A DNA stretch of 64,000 bases from Cylindrotheca closterium (Eukaryota; Bacillariophyta; Bacillariophyceae; Bacillariales; Bacillariaceae), in contig CAKOGP040002236.1 in NCBI GenBank assembly GCA_933822405.4, positions 110,812-174,811 on the forward strand, in the 5' to 3' direction. The notes beneath the pieces were generated by a model. It was not told where the DNA came from and did no database searches. It was given only the letters and a program-made list of their open reading frames with translations. Numbering within the stretch: position 1 is the stretch's first letter; each line of letters opens with the position of its first letter. Below, in pieces: positions 45,240 to 56,498 of the stretch. The position numbers and the translations under genes are program-made.

Positions 45240-48200
45240 AGCAATAAATGCGATGAATCTAATCTGCCTAGGAATGGACCGGCTGTGGAACTCGCCCGGC
45301 TACTTTGCTACGGAGTCCTCAATCAGCGGAACAATTTTGTGAGTGCAATCGAGCGCGCACGCATACCAAGCTGGTGGCCGTTGCTCAATTTTTGGAAAAG
45401 GCAGCCTGGAAGTTGATTGGGCGGTATGGTGTCACATGTGGCTTTATTCAAGGCCATGCGACCATATCGTGCGGCAGCTGCACAATTGAAGAACCCTGAA
45501 ACATTGGACAATCAAGCCGCCCTTCTTTGGGCAGTTTTATAATGTCATCGAGTTGTAGACAAATTCATGGTGAACTTTGAAGGTCATCCAGCAATCGTGC
45601 GTGAGATGAGTCTTTTCATGCTCACGGAACGTGTTGATCCAATTCAGTTTGCGGCTGTAGCTGAGCAAAACAAGTAGGTTAGTTGAGAAAACACAGCCTT
45701 GGCAACAAAGAGGGTTAAGGTCCTTGAGGAGTCACAAAATGCTATGAAAAGGCAAATCGACAAAATGAATTGAAGCAAATGAAGAAGAAGAGCTGAAGTG
45801 TTGGCAAGAACGCCTCTCCAGGATTGCCTTCTGGCCAAACTTCTTGTGTCGGACGGAAGAGGAGAAGCGTTGGAGACTTTTCAGCAATTAGCTAGAGTTG
45901 CCATGGAGTTTTGAAGAGAAGACGGTTGTCTCATTCTACAAAGACTTTGGTCCTTCAAGAATCCTCAAGATCATGTGGGGACGTGACTGACCCTGAACCT
46001 TGTCAAGAGACCGTTGGTTGTTGTGAGGAATCAGCAGCAACTACATCTGATCCACCCACCAACGTCAGGTCAACAAGTTCTCCAGGGTACTTCAAGAGTC
46101 AGGAGTTAAACCAACCAAGTCCTACAAGTTGGTCCAAGAATTCATCCACGTCCTCGACAGGCACCAACACTACCAATGTTCCTCAGCGCAACGCCAACTT
46201 TTTGAAAATGTCTGTGTCGCAACAGAATGTCAATGAGGCCACCTCCACATCTGAGTCAGATCAGTGACTAAGTCCTACCCAAGGGGGTTTGACGCTTCAT
46301 GGTGTGGCATCAGGAGTCGTGAATTGTGGCCTACAAAACAAACTTCCTTGTGTTATCTTCTTTGGGGGTGCATATCCGTTGTGGTTGGCATTTGCATCAC
46401 AGTTGGGATACAAGCCAGTAGCAGTCATTCTACGCTCTGATAGGTGGCTATTTGCAGTGGAACAGTCTATCCCAGATGAGGTGTGGTGCTCACCCACATG
46501 GTCCCCCCTTGTGGAATGACCCATTTGTCATTTAGGTGGCCATTCAGCGGTAGTACTAGCATTCATCAATGGTTGTGTCACACAAGAGGTACTTGACCTC
46601 TCGGAGATCTTTCAGGTGCACACGGTATTGGGGACAGCGGGAGCACGTCGTCCGGTTAGGAGATGGACATAAGTGGTTGCGAAAGCTAATCACGCTGAGG
46701 TCGGAGGTGTAACACACACCACATGTCAAGTGGTGGCGTGCACCCTGAAAGGAACGGCTGTTAGTGCAACACCCCTACCCCATCTCCCCACTACAGTGAG
46801 TCGGGATCTTGGCTCTGTGTTATCTGATGAGGAGGGAACTGGAATGCTACGTGCGCCACCTGGGTCACAGCATGTTCCAGAGTTTTTGGTGGTAAATGTC
46901 AGGCCACAATCCCATACCCCAGTCTACCATGGTCAAGAGTGGCTTCCTGCTAATCTTTCTTGCTTGATTCAAGTTCTTACTCCTTCCATCTACCCTGGGT
47001 CCACCAACAAGTGGATGCTTTGGAAACTAATGGATGGAGAGTTTCTTTCAGTGCACAACTACCCAGAACGGTTATTGGGAGTATTGAGTCCGTTATTGGA
47101 AAGCAAGTTTTTGATACATCCGGGAAAAGCTTTGTTGTCCACAGCTTGTTCTGCATGCGATGCCTTGCATCAAGTTTTGAGTAACGGGGTGTTAGAAATA
47201 AGCAAAATGTGCTCCATCATGAGTGCCTTTAGCGCTCAGAACAAACTCTGCAATCTAAATTCGTAATCGGCTGTACAACACTTTCACAATAATAGTTCTC
47301 CTGTATTAGGTATACTTTGAGTGCAATTGTTCCTATTTGTTTAATGTTTGGCTTGAATTCCTTTTCCTTTGCCTTTGCCTTCCTTGGTTTCTCCAATCAA
47401 GTTGGAGCGCACTCACCGCCAGTTGCACGCTTCTTCGGAGATTCGCTTGCATTCTTCAGGATTGTCTCGGGGGCCTTTAGATTCAGCCATGCCTTTGGAG
47501 TCAAAAAGGCCGTGTGAAGAGCCTTCGAGTTGTCTAAGGCCTAAGCTAGGCCAGGAAAATTACAAAAGATCTTCCATTAGAGGGTGAATATTGGACAAGA
47601 CATTGTGAAAGAGGTGGAACGAGACATTCGTGAACAAAAAGGTAAAAAGTCTGATGATGAGGAAGTACCAGTTTATCTTTGGACTGAGCATTACATGGAA
47701 GAGTCTACTATCTCATGGACTATTGAAGACAAGAATAAGATAGAAGGGGCCATGGAGGTTTTGAGGGAGAAATTGTTCATGCCTTGGTGGAAGAAGAGAA
47801 TCTTTTGGTCTTATCTGGATTGGATGGTAACAACTGGAATGAGACCCAAAGAGGATTTGGGAAGAGGATGGATAACAAGGATGGCAAGCCCAAGTGGGAG
47901 CTTTTTCAGGTGGAAACACGGATGACAAGATCAAGGGCAAGAGAACAGAAGAACAGCAGACCCATGCAAGGTTGAAGCAGGCAGTGATGCAATCTGTCGC
48001 GCTTGGAATTCAACCTGGTGGGAATGGGATGATGTGTCAAGGCCATTTCATTAGAGATGGCCAAGTTGGTACCAGGAAGTCATTTGGGATGGTTTGAAGG
48101 TGTACCTAGACGGCAAGGAGCCCTCCTACCACATGCCGCAGAAAGATGAAAGAGATCCAAAGATAAAGGAGGCAATAAAGAAGAAGCTTTCAAAGTGGTG

Positions 48201-49265
48201 AGAATGTGATGGTACATTTTGAAGGGTGTTGTCATCTCCTTGACTTCCTTTTTTGCAGTTCAGAAGGGAGACAATGACATAAGGTTGGTTTATGATGGCA
48301 CAAAGAGCGGTTTGAATGATGCCATGTGGTGCCATGTGGGTGCCGCGGTTAGATTTACCAATGATTGAGACCCACCTACAGTCTATCGAAGAGGGCACTT
48401 TCATGGCAGATGTCACCATGGGAGAGTGCTTTCTGAACTTTCTGCTGCATCTTTCTTTGCAAAAGTTGGCAGGGGTGGACTTCACCAAATATTTCCCAGG
48501 CCCAAGTCAATCCACAGTTTGGGATTGTTGGCATTGCACGTTGATGGGAGTGAAAAGCTCCCCCTATCAAGCGGTGCAAGGAATTACGGTTGCGGATGAA
48601 GTGATCCATGGACAACCAGAGGACTCCCAGAATGTCTTCCAGTGGTCCAGAGTGCGTTTGAACTGTCCTGGAGATAAGGACTATGATCCCTTGAAACCCT
48701 GGGTTTCCAAGATCAGAAGTGATGGCAAGATTGTAGCAGATCTGAGTGGATATGTGAATGACTTGCAACCATCTGGTCCAAATTGGATGGAGGCTTGGCA
48801 CATGTCATGCCCAACGGCCAGTATCCTGAATCATCTTGGAATCCAAGATGCCGCGCACAAATGCTGAGACAGTAGTCAAAGCTCAGGAGCTTGGGCTGGT
48901 TCTGTAGTGGTTACACAATAAGACGGAGTCTACGTGATGGCTGATACAGAAAATGGAAGAAGGCAAACCTGATGGTTGAGGAGGTTTTAACGTCAGTCAA
49001 AAACGCCCTGGCCGAGTCAAATTGGAACCGATTGGAAGTCATTTGAGGTTTCTTGAACTATGTGGTCAGTACTTATCCACCGCTCAAGCCTTATCTCACA
49101 GGGATCCATTTGACGATTGATGGATGGAAACCAATCGGGATTCAGAGGGATGGAAATTAAGGATAGTCTACATGGCCAGGGCCAACAGCAATGGGAAGAT
49201 GGGAGCAATGTCTCCAAAGGTCTTTATCACGATTTGTCAAGTGCACCAGTAACGGTCAAAGCTAA
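45240..49265 (+). mobile_element. Decayed retrotransposon with gag-like and reverse transcriptase remnants
   Basis: Protein-like fragments lie in all three plus frames with many stops. A gag-like part spans about 45300-45900 (EMSLFMLTERVDPIQFAAVA, then a coiled coil). A middle part at 46289-47266 is of unclear type. The polymerase remnant spans about 47584-49200: SLTSFFAVQKGDNDIRLVYD, then LPMIETHL, GECFLNFLLH, MGVKSSPYQAVQG, and a palm motif YVND where YVDD is expected. A thumb/RNase H-side remnant (GFLNYV..STYPPLKPYLTGIHLTIDGW) is in another frame. I found no terminal repeats, so the class (DIRS-like, Ty3-like or other) is open and the boundaries are approximate. Confidence 0.75.
48316..48867 (+). 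pseudogene. Reverse transcriptase remnant of the retroelement
   Basis: This is the longest intact piece, 183 codons, of the decayed polymerase. A 10-base tandem duplication (tgccatgtgg twice, near 48318-48340) throws it out of frame with the preceding VYDGTKSGLNDAMW segment. The catalytic motif reads YVND. Both changes indicate an inactive copy. Confidence 0.75.
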
Positions 49266-49759
49266 ACCAAGATGAAAGGAAGATATGAAGTCTCTTCAAT
49301 ATTTAATGGACAGTCCACGCCATTACCTCGGCAGGTCAGAAGTAGGGCAGGACGCAAGGTGGTGTACTGTTTTGGAGATGCGTCAAGTAATTATAGAAGT
49401 TTTGTCGGTCCGACGAAGTTCATCCATTGGGCGAAGGTGTCCAACGAAGTTCGTCCATTTGGACGAAGCCTCCACGAATGGAAATGAATGTTTCGGCAGG
49501 CTCGTTTTCAACGAAGCCCAAGCTTTGCATTGCGCAGAGTTTGTCATCGGCATGTCATCTCTGTCATCTCCGCTAGACAACCTCCACGACATCTCTGAGG
49601 ATATTGCCAGCAAGCCTGCCATTTGCTTCAGGCCGCTCCACTTTTCTCCCCATGGTTTGACTCATTTGAATACATGCGTGTTTTCGCGCAGTCACATCGA
49701 CCATTAAATTTTTGCTCTTTGCAAAACAGGACAAAACCATCAAAACTACCTTCGTACCC
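49266..49759. other. Intergenic region, promoter of UTP18
   Basis: It lies between the retroelement remnant and the next gene. The sequence cgaagttcatcca/cgaagttcgtcca is repeated near 49415-49465. No gene seen. Confidence 0.4.
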
Positions 49760-51566
49760 ATGCCGTCGTCGAAAGCAAAGCAGTATGAGTCGCCATTGAC
49801 CATGGCAGCTTCTTCAACGAATGAAGAAATCACCGATGAAAAGAAGAAAAAGAGACGAGAACTAAAGTCTCGGAAACGAGCTCGAAAGGAAGCTGAAGAA
49901 GATTTAGAAGCAGAGAAGCTTACGGCGATGTTATTTGGTGGCAATGCAAGTCTTGGAGCATCTCGGCTATTCGCTGTAGAAGAAGAAGCAGCCATCAATG
50001 ATTATCATGGTCAGCATCAAGGTGATGGCGAAGATCTTGGTTTCCAAATCGACCGTACTGGGTTGGATGGAGGAGTTGTTGAGGAGTCTCCTTTGGAACA
50101 ACAACTGAGGGGAGCATCAGCACTACAAGCGTTTCAGACCAAAGACGACAATGCGGAAGAAGAATCTCCGGCTTGGGTGGACGACGAGGACGAGGCTGAG
50201 CTAAGCTTGGTAGAATCCAGTAATCGATTGCGAAAGCTCCGTCACTCCCGAGAAGAAACAGAGGCAATCACTGCTGATGAATTGGAACAACGACTTCGAA
50301 AACGCTATGAAGAATCTACCCAAAAGTCAGCAAGGATAGATTGGGCAAATCCAAGTCATGTAGAGGAGGTAGAGGATCCAATCGCTAAATTTTTTTCGAC
50401 GGCTGGAACTCTTTTGAAATCTACCCGAGACCGATTGCCGCCAAATATTTTGAAAATTGTGCGCTGTCCAGATGCAAATCAGGCTGACTACAACCAATCC
50501 GTAGTCAGGGCAGTCAACTTTCACCCAGGTTCGGACCCGGAGAAGCCTTTGTTGCTTACAGCAGGACTTGACAAGACTCTGAGGTTCTTTCAGGTTGGTG
50601 CTGAGAAGAGTGAGAAGATCCATGGTGTCCACTGTAAGTATTCCGTCCATGCAGTTTGGTCTCGTCCAACACGGCTCTTTGTGCTCACGTCGTGCCTCAC
50701 TTAAATGCAGTCCCAAGGTTGCCGATCTACAACGCTAACTTCCTTGGAAGCAGCGGAAATGTTGTTGTCAGCGGACGTCGCCCGTTCTTTTACATCTATG
50801 ATGCCGTTGCCGGAAAAGTTGATCTTGTTCCACGAATCCAAGGACGGGACGAGAAATCCTGGGAAAGTCATGTCGTTTCTCCAGACGGAAAGTTAATTGC
50901 CTTTGTTGGAAACGATGGGTACATTGTACTGGTGGATTCACATAACAAACATTGGGTTGGAGATATGAAATGCAATGGAAGTGTTCGAGCACTAAGTTTC
51001 ACACCTGATGGAAGGTACATTTTAGCGAGTGGTAGTGACGGAGACATCTATCGGTAAGTTTGGAAAGTTGCAGATCGGATACGAATGTTGCTTTCGTGTT
51101 TGTCTTACGTTGCGTGTTGCTCTCTTGTAGATGGGATGTCCACAGTCGACGCTGTGTCGAACGTTTCTCCAATAACGACGGAACAGTCAGTGCATCGATT
51201 GCGGCAACCTCCAAGTTTATGGCTGTTGGTGCAGAATCCGGTGTTGTGAACTTTTATTCTGAACAACAAGGCATGTCATCAAGCAAGACACCATTAAAGT
51301 CCATTATGAATCTGAAAACATCCGCTGAAGACTTGAAATTCAACCATGATGGGCAGATTATGGCAATGATAACAAAGCGGGAAAAGCATGGATTGAAACT
51401 TCTTCATGTACCCACTCAGACAGTGTTTTCCAATTGGCCCACTTCCAAGACGCCCTTGAAGTATGTTTGGAGCGTTGACTTCTCCCCCAAGTCCAAATAC
51501 ATTGCGATTGGAAACGACAAGGGAAAGTGTCTGCTGTATCAACTTGGTCATTACCACGAAACCTAG
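49760..51566 (+). CDS. UTP18: UTP18-like WD40 protein of the small-subunit processome
   Basis: Three exons, 49760-50633, 50711-51053 and 51131-51566, give 550 residues (874 + 343 + 436 bases, frame kept). UTP18 belongs to the nucleolar U3 snoRNP complex that processes pre-rRNA. Evidence: a basic coiled head (KKKKRRELKSRKRARKEAEE), the acidic SPAWVDDEDEAELSLV segment typical of UTP18, LEQRLRKRYE, then a WD40 propeller beginning AVNFHPG..PLLLTAGLDKTLRFF and continuing FPRLPIYNANFLGSSG, VVSPDGKLIAFVGNDGYI, SFTPDGRYILASGSDGDIYRWD and VDFSPKSKYIAIGNDKGK. The earlier in-frame start at 49712 is a TTG and not used here. Confidence 0.87.
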
Positions 51567-51941
51567 TAGCTAGGCGATGTGAGCAATAACTTATTGTAGC
51601 ATTGAAAAACTTCAACGAAGTATATTATTCACACATAATATTCATGTATGACTCTCATTGAACACTGTATGTATTATTTTACCTTGAGATGCACTATAAA
51701 AAAGAAAGTTGCAGAAACGTGGTGAACTGCACTACAAAATTAGTCGTACGCATACCTTCTATTTGTTGTACTTCATGTTTAGTGCTGAAGGTCCTTGTGT
51801 ACTGTACGGTATGCCAAGTGAATGATACACTCTGTTGATGAAACATGAATGCCATTTTGTTGTTTGTTCTCACAATAACATGATTCCAAAGATATCAGAT
51901 AACGCATAGTGTACGAATTTTTCTTTGTTTCTAGAATTAAT
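51567..51941. other. Intergenic region, convergent 3' ends
   Basis: AT-rich spacer between UTP18 and eS25. No gene or strong repeat seen. Confidence 0.5.
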
Positions 51942-52510
51942 TTACTCTTCTTCATCTTCTCCAACGTTACGGGTGTAGATGCGTTGCGATCGGGAGATCA
52001 GAACAGGTCTGATAGATCCAGCAGCCTCCAAGTCGCGAAGAGCTCTTCGTGCCAAACCTGCGTTAAGCTTAAGCTTTTCAACAACGGTACTGACGGTAAT
52101 TAGCTTCATCTTAGGAACCTCTGCGTGGAATCTGTCGAATTGTTCCTTGCTGAAGAGGACCTTGTTGTCGACCTTATCACGGGCCTTTCCCTTGGACCAT
52201 TTCTTCTTCTTTCCCTTACCACCGGCCATGGCGGCGGCCATTTTTTGCTCCTTCGACTTCTGTTGGACTTTGGGCGGCTACATTATTGAATGACAGATAA
52301 GAGGATTCCATTAGATGATGCATACGGTGAATTGAATTGAATTGAATTGAACAAACCAACGAAGCAACATGGACATGGTAGATTGGGAAAACTTGAAAAC
52401 CTGATGCTTTCCGAAATCGGAAGCGACTACTGCCTGCTTTCAACTACATTCCCAAACCTCCTTATCATTTTCGCTCTCCCTCTTTCAATTCATCTTTGAA
52501 AACATACCAT
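51942..52510 (-). CDS. RPS25: Ribosomal protein eS25
   Basis: Exons 52508-52510 and 51942-52277 give 112 residues. The first exon contributes only the start codon (ATG followed by the donor GTATGT); the intron ends ...AATGTAG and exon 2 opens with PPKVQQKSKEQK, restoring the MPPK start known from other eS25 proteins. A start at 52241 inside exon 2 would lose this. The core matches the family: KGKKKKWSKGKARDKVDNKV, then FDRFHAEVPKMKLITVSTVV, LARRALRDLEAAGSI and RIYTRN. eS25 sits in the head of the 40S subunit. The gap beginning at 52551 hides the promoter. Confidence 0.93.
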
Positions 52511-52550
52511 GGTGAACTACTATTTCAATTCCAAATACAAAGAGTTGTTG

Positions 52551-52925
52551 NNNNNNNNNNNNNNNNNNNNNNNNNNNNNNNNNNNNNNNNNNNNNNNNNN
52601 NNNNNNNNNNNNNNNNNNNNNNNNNNNNNNNNNNNNNNNNNNNNNNNNNNNNNNNNNNNNNNNNNNNNNNNNNNNNNNNNNNNNNNNNNNNNNNNNNNNN
52701 NNNNNNNNNNNNNNNNNNNNNNNNNNNNNNNNNNNNNNNNNNNNNNNNNNNNNNNNNNNNNNNNNNNNNNNNNNNNNNNNNNNNNNNNNNNNNNNNNNNN
52801 NNNNNNNNNNNNNNNNNNNNNNNNNNNNNNNNNNNNNNNNNNNNNNNNNNNNNNNNNNNNNNNNNNNNNNNNNNNNNNNNNNNNNNNNNNNNNNNNNNNN
52901 NNNNNNNNNNNNNNNNNNNNNNNNN
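52551..52925. other. Assembly gap (375 N)
   Basis: Unknown sequence between eS25 and the LRR gene. An eight-or-more C run directly after the gap (52926-52934) suggests assembly trouble at a homopolymer. Open frames spanning the gap are meaningless. Confidence 0.99.
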
Positions 52926-52974
52926 CCCCCCCCCTTCTTCACATTCTCGCAGAAATTCCAGCACATTCCAGCAT

Positions 52975-54292
52975 CTACACGCATGTTTTGCAACACTCGC
53001 AAGTGACACGGCCAGTATCGCAGTCAGAATGGAAGTCAAACTTTGTTCCATTATTTGTGAAAGTGGTATTCGCAATATCACAAATTTCGGTCAAGTCTCC
53101 ATTGAAGTCGTTGTTACTCAGGTACAATGTCGTGAGCCCAGTCAGTTGGTTGATCTGAGTCGGGATCTTGCCTTTCAAATCATTGCGGTCGAGATAAAGC
53201 TTTTCCAATTTCGTCAGTTGGAACAATTCTGAAGGAATATTACCTGACAAGCTACAATCAAAAGCAGGTGAGTGGGTGTTCCGTTGAATGTCAATGATTG
53301 GCCTCGTCATTGCATTACTGGTGGAGACTTACGAATTGATGGAAAAGTAGACTCTTGTCAACTCTGTCAAATAACCCAATTCTGTAGGAATGGGGCCCGT
53401 CAGTCCATTTTGTGGCATACCCAAATCCGTCACTTTCTTGTCCTGAGCATAGGCGCATCGGATGGCATTCTTTGAATCACCGGTCCAATCACAGAGATGT
53501 TGCTGAGTCAAGAATTCAAAACGTGTGAACCAGTCTTTGCCTCCCTATAATTTCAACATGACGGGAATCAATACAAGAATTGTTAGAACGATGATCTTTT
53601 TCCTAACCTTCACAATCGGCCACCATCACAATTAATTCACTTACCGTCATAAAATAGAACAAGACCATGATGAAACGTTCCACAACATGTTCAGTGGGGG
53701 TATTGAGAAAGTCTGTCTTGTCTTCTTTGGTCATCCAGCCAATGGCCATACCATAAGGAGAAGTAGTAGAATACGTTCTTAGATACGTGCTGTCTCTGGT
53801 GGTCAAGGTAGTAAGCACCTCACAGGTGAACTCCTCATAGGTTGTGGGTTTGGTTTCATTGTTGACAACACAGTTGCTCGGAGCGCCACCAATAGAACCG
53901 TTAGTGGCCGCATCGCCAGTTCCAAGTACGCTCAACAAGATGGCAATAATGACAATGACCAAGATTAAGATCAGAACACAGGCAATAATACAAGCAAGTC
54001 GCTTGCGTCTCTTTTTGGCTTCTTCTTCCTCAAATTCGTCGCTGTCATTGATGATTTTCTCTTCGACTATGATTTCTTCTTCCACAAACACTGAACCGCG
54101 GGGCTTTCGGCCCTCCGGAAAATCGCCTTCCGCGACGACGGAGCCACGGGGCTTACGACCTGCCGGATAGTCAGAAGTGCCGCTGGCAAAGGATCGAGTA
54201 CTCGATGCTGGTGAGGTTGGCATGGATCGATTGGAAGGCCCTGTGTTCATGGCACGAGACTTGCGTCTACCGGACATTGGTTTTTCAGACAT
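52975..54292 (-). CDS. Single-pass membrane leucine-rich repeat protein
   Basis: Three exons, 53645-54292, 53333-53544 and 52975-53251, give 378 residues (648 + 212 + 277 bases). The cytosolic N-terminus has a repeated FPEGRKPRGSV/YPAGRKPRGSV unit and an acidic segment, followed by KKRRKRLACIIACVLILILV and the rest of one membrane helix (about residues 98-125). The extracellular part has FLTQQHLCDWTG, typical of the cap before plant-type LRRs, then repeats: VTDLGMPQNGLTGPIPTELG, LTELTRVYFSIN, SLSGNIPSELFQLTKLEKLYL, and so on, closing with a Cys cap (CDTGRVTCECCKTC). The orientation (short tail inside, LRR outside at the C-terminus) is type II, opposite to plant receptor kinases; no kinase is present. 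Possible surface recognition or adhesion protein. Confidence 0.85.
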
Positions 54293-55196
54293 GATGTTAC
54301 TGAATTGTAGGTGTTGTTTCTGAACAGTACAGTATGGGAATCAAAATAAGTGAAGGCAGTTTATCTTGGAAATGCTTCGTGAGGATTGTGAGACAAAACT
54401 TCCGTCAGAATTCGATCGGATCCTCCAGTTGTTGAAGAAAGTGTCGAAAAGTGTCGAAATAGTACCGTCGAATAGGGCAAACCAGGTAATTCGACGCTTT
54501 TTCACTTAACGCTGATTTCCCCGCAGAGAAATTAAAATCCTCCGATGGAGTTATTTTTTAGAAATTTTTGTACCCTTGCGATGTGAGGTGGACCCGTGAC
54601 GCAAATTGCTCCACTTCTCTTTCCCGCCATTGATCAATGACCCTCCTTTTTCCATTGGTTGCTAATTTGCGGATGGACGCCAGCCGATTCCAAAGTGCCA
54701 CCAAAAGGCCATAACTAACCCAAATGACTTCTTTGGCCAAAAACAGTCTTCTTTTCTCACTACGCGAGAAATGCGTACCTTTCTGTAGTACTCATATTAC
54801 CCCTGAGATGGAACTATCAAAGATATTGTACGCGGTCCTTAGGAGACATAAGATTTCTCCTTCCATGGAGGGGCAGCTCAAACTTTTCGTACCTCATCTG
54901 GCATTCTGCTGCTGTTCGAAGCAGCAATAACCCAACACTGGATCATCAGCAACTTAAAAGATCACTGATCAAGTAGGACAGATTGTATCTCTTCGAGCTT
55001 GATTGTTGTGCGGATTCTGAACTCTGACTGCCATTTATTCTACTAGTGAGGAACTGTATCACTGTAGATTGATTCAATTCAGATTCAATAGATTTCTTAA
55101 GGAAAGTGGCAACAAGCCGAAAACAAGGCAACCTCTTCAGTTCAATTATTAAGGTTTGGCTGAGCCTGGTGATTTGTTTGTTTCTCTAATCAGAGT
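54293..55196. other. Intergenic region between divergent genes
   Basis: A 900-base spacer between start codons at 54292 (minus) and 55197 (plus). There is a gtgtcgaaaagtgtcgaaat repeat near 54441. No coding signal. Confidence 0.45.
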
Positions 55197-55778
55197 ATGG
55201 GAAAGCTGGATCAAGTTGGGACAATAGACGAAAACTTGACCTTAGACGATAAAGCTAGATTACAGAAAGAAGAAGAAAGAATGTCGCCGACTGAGGATAC
55301 CACCGACTCGACTGAGAAAACCGAGAAAAAGGGTGTACACTGGTACCATAAGGTCCAGAAGAAGAGGCACATTCGGATTCAGGATATGGAACAAGAGGAA
55401 CGAAACTCTACATGGTACACTGAAGCTGATAGCAAGCTCATATTAGCCATGGCCAAGGTCACAGTCAAAATGATCATGAAAGATGAGCCCTGTGATGATG
55501 TGGATTACTGTAGTCGTGGCTTGGAAGGAAAGACTCCAGCAGGCTCCAAACGACGGCAGAAAAACAAGATGAAAGTCCGACGGGCTGTCCTCGAGGAACA
55601 GGATATTCAACGTGACGAAGGGGTCATCAATATGGACTTTTTAGGGGAAGTCTCCCGCATGTGTTCGAAGGATGTAGGTCAACAGGCGCACGAGAGAGGA
55701 TTGGCAGACGAAGATGCCGTTCGGGAATACCTGCACGACGTCTCCTTTGACGCCTCTCCCATTCAACCTCGCCGGTAG
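55197..55778 (+). CDS. Small hydrophilic protein with conserved-looking SRGLE region
   Basis: It is 193 residues in one exon, without signal peptide or membrane segment. Features are a GVHWYHKVQKKRHIRIQDM segment, a STWYTEADSKLI segment, the pattern DVDYCSRGLEGKTPAGS, a basic KRRQKNKMKVRRAV, and a helical RRAVLEEQDIQRDEGVI. To my recollection similar Trp-Tyr/SRGLE proteins are common in diatom genomes and uncharacterised, but I cannot verify this here. Probably cytosolic or nuclear; function unknown. Confidence 0.75.
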   Translation: MGKLDQVGTIDENLTLDDKARLQKEEERMSPTEDTTDSTEKTEKKGVHWYHKVQKKRHIRIQDMEQEERNSTWYTEADSKLILAMAKVTVKMIMKDEPCDDVDYCSRGLEGKTPAGSKRRQKNKMKVRRAVLEEQDIQRDEGVINMDFLGEVSRMCSKDVGQQAHERGLADEDAVREYLHDVSFDASPIQPRR

Positions 55779-56498
55779 TTGGAAGTTGCCCCAAACTTCT
55801 TACTACTGCCACTATTATTGAGAGTGCTGGGAAACCTTCGCGTTAACCAAACGAACGATCCCAGCATTTCTTTTTCTTCTTTCCTCTGAGCCTTTATCAT
55901 TCTCTTAAGGAATCAATCGCTATTGCTTCCTTTTCTTGCTGCTGATACATACGTGAAGCAACTTGTGCTTTTGAACGTTGTGGGGTTGTATACAACGAGC
56001 CTCTGAATGTCTTTCTCTATTGTTGTTTATCCGATACCAATTTTTCATGCAATTCAATTTATCTTTTGTGGGGACGCTGGGATGGATGGATTGTATCTAT
56101 GTTTTTCATGCAGTTATTGTATGTGGAACATGTCCTAGTTGGGAGTATCCTTGGTCGAACATGAGATGGATTGTCATTTGGTATCTCTTCGCATCTGTAG
56201 CAGCAGCAGCCCATTGTAAATTATTAGCATAGAACACTCAGCCAAAAGTCTTGTTTTGTTGTTGTTTCTGTTTAGCACCTTTATGGTTATCATGGTTCTA
56301 TGAAGGGAAGGGTTTGGTGCAGGATTACAGAATTGCATTATACCGCAAGGCGACGAAAAGCGAAGCAAAATGTCTCGAGCAACTTTACAGATTGCCACTA
56401 CACTCAATTACAAAACGAACACATGCAAACTTATAACAAAGGATAGACTAGTACATAGGACTAGACTCAATAATTTACAGTAGCTCCATTTGATTTAG
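55779..56498. other. Intergenic region, no gene seen
   Basis: AT-rich spacer between convergent genes. An 84-codon frame near 55978 starts at TTG, is rich in Trp, Cys and Phe, and has no homology I recognise. Confidence 0.45.

Noticed and set aside
52485..53158. Open frames spanning the N run
   Set aside because: They consist mostly of unknown residues and conflict with the eS25 and LRR exon structures.
55978..56232. 84-codon plus-strand frame with hydrophobic residues
   Set aside because: It begins with TTG, has odd composition (many Trp, Phe and Cys), no signal and no recognisable family.
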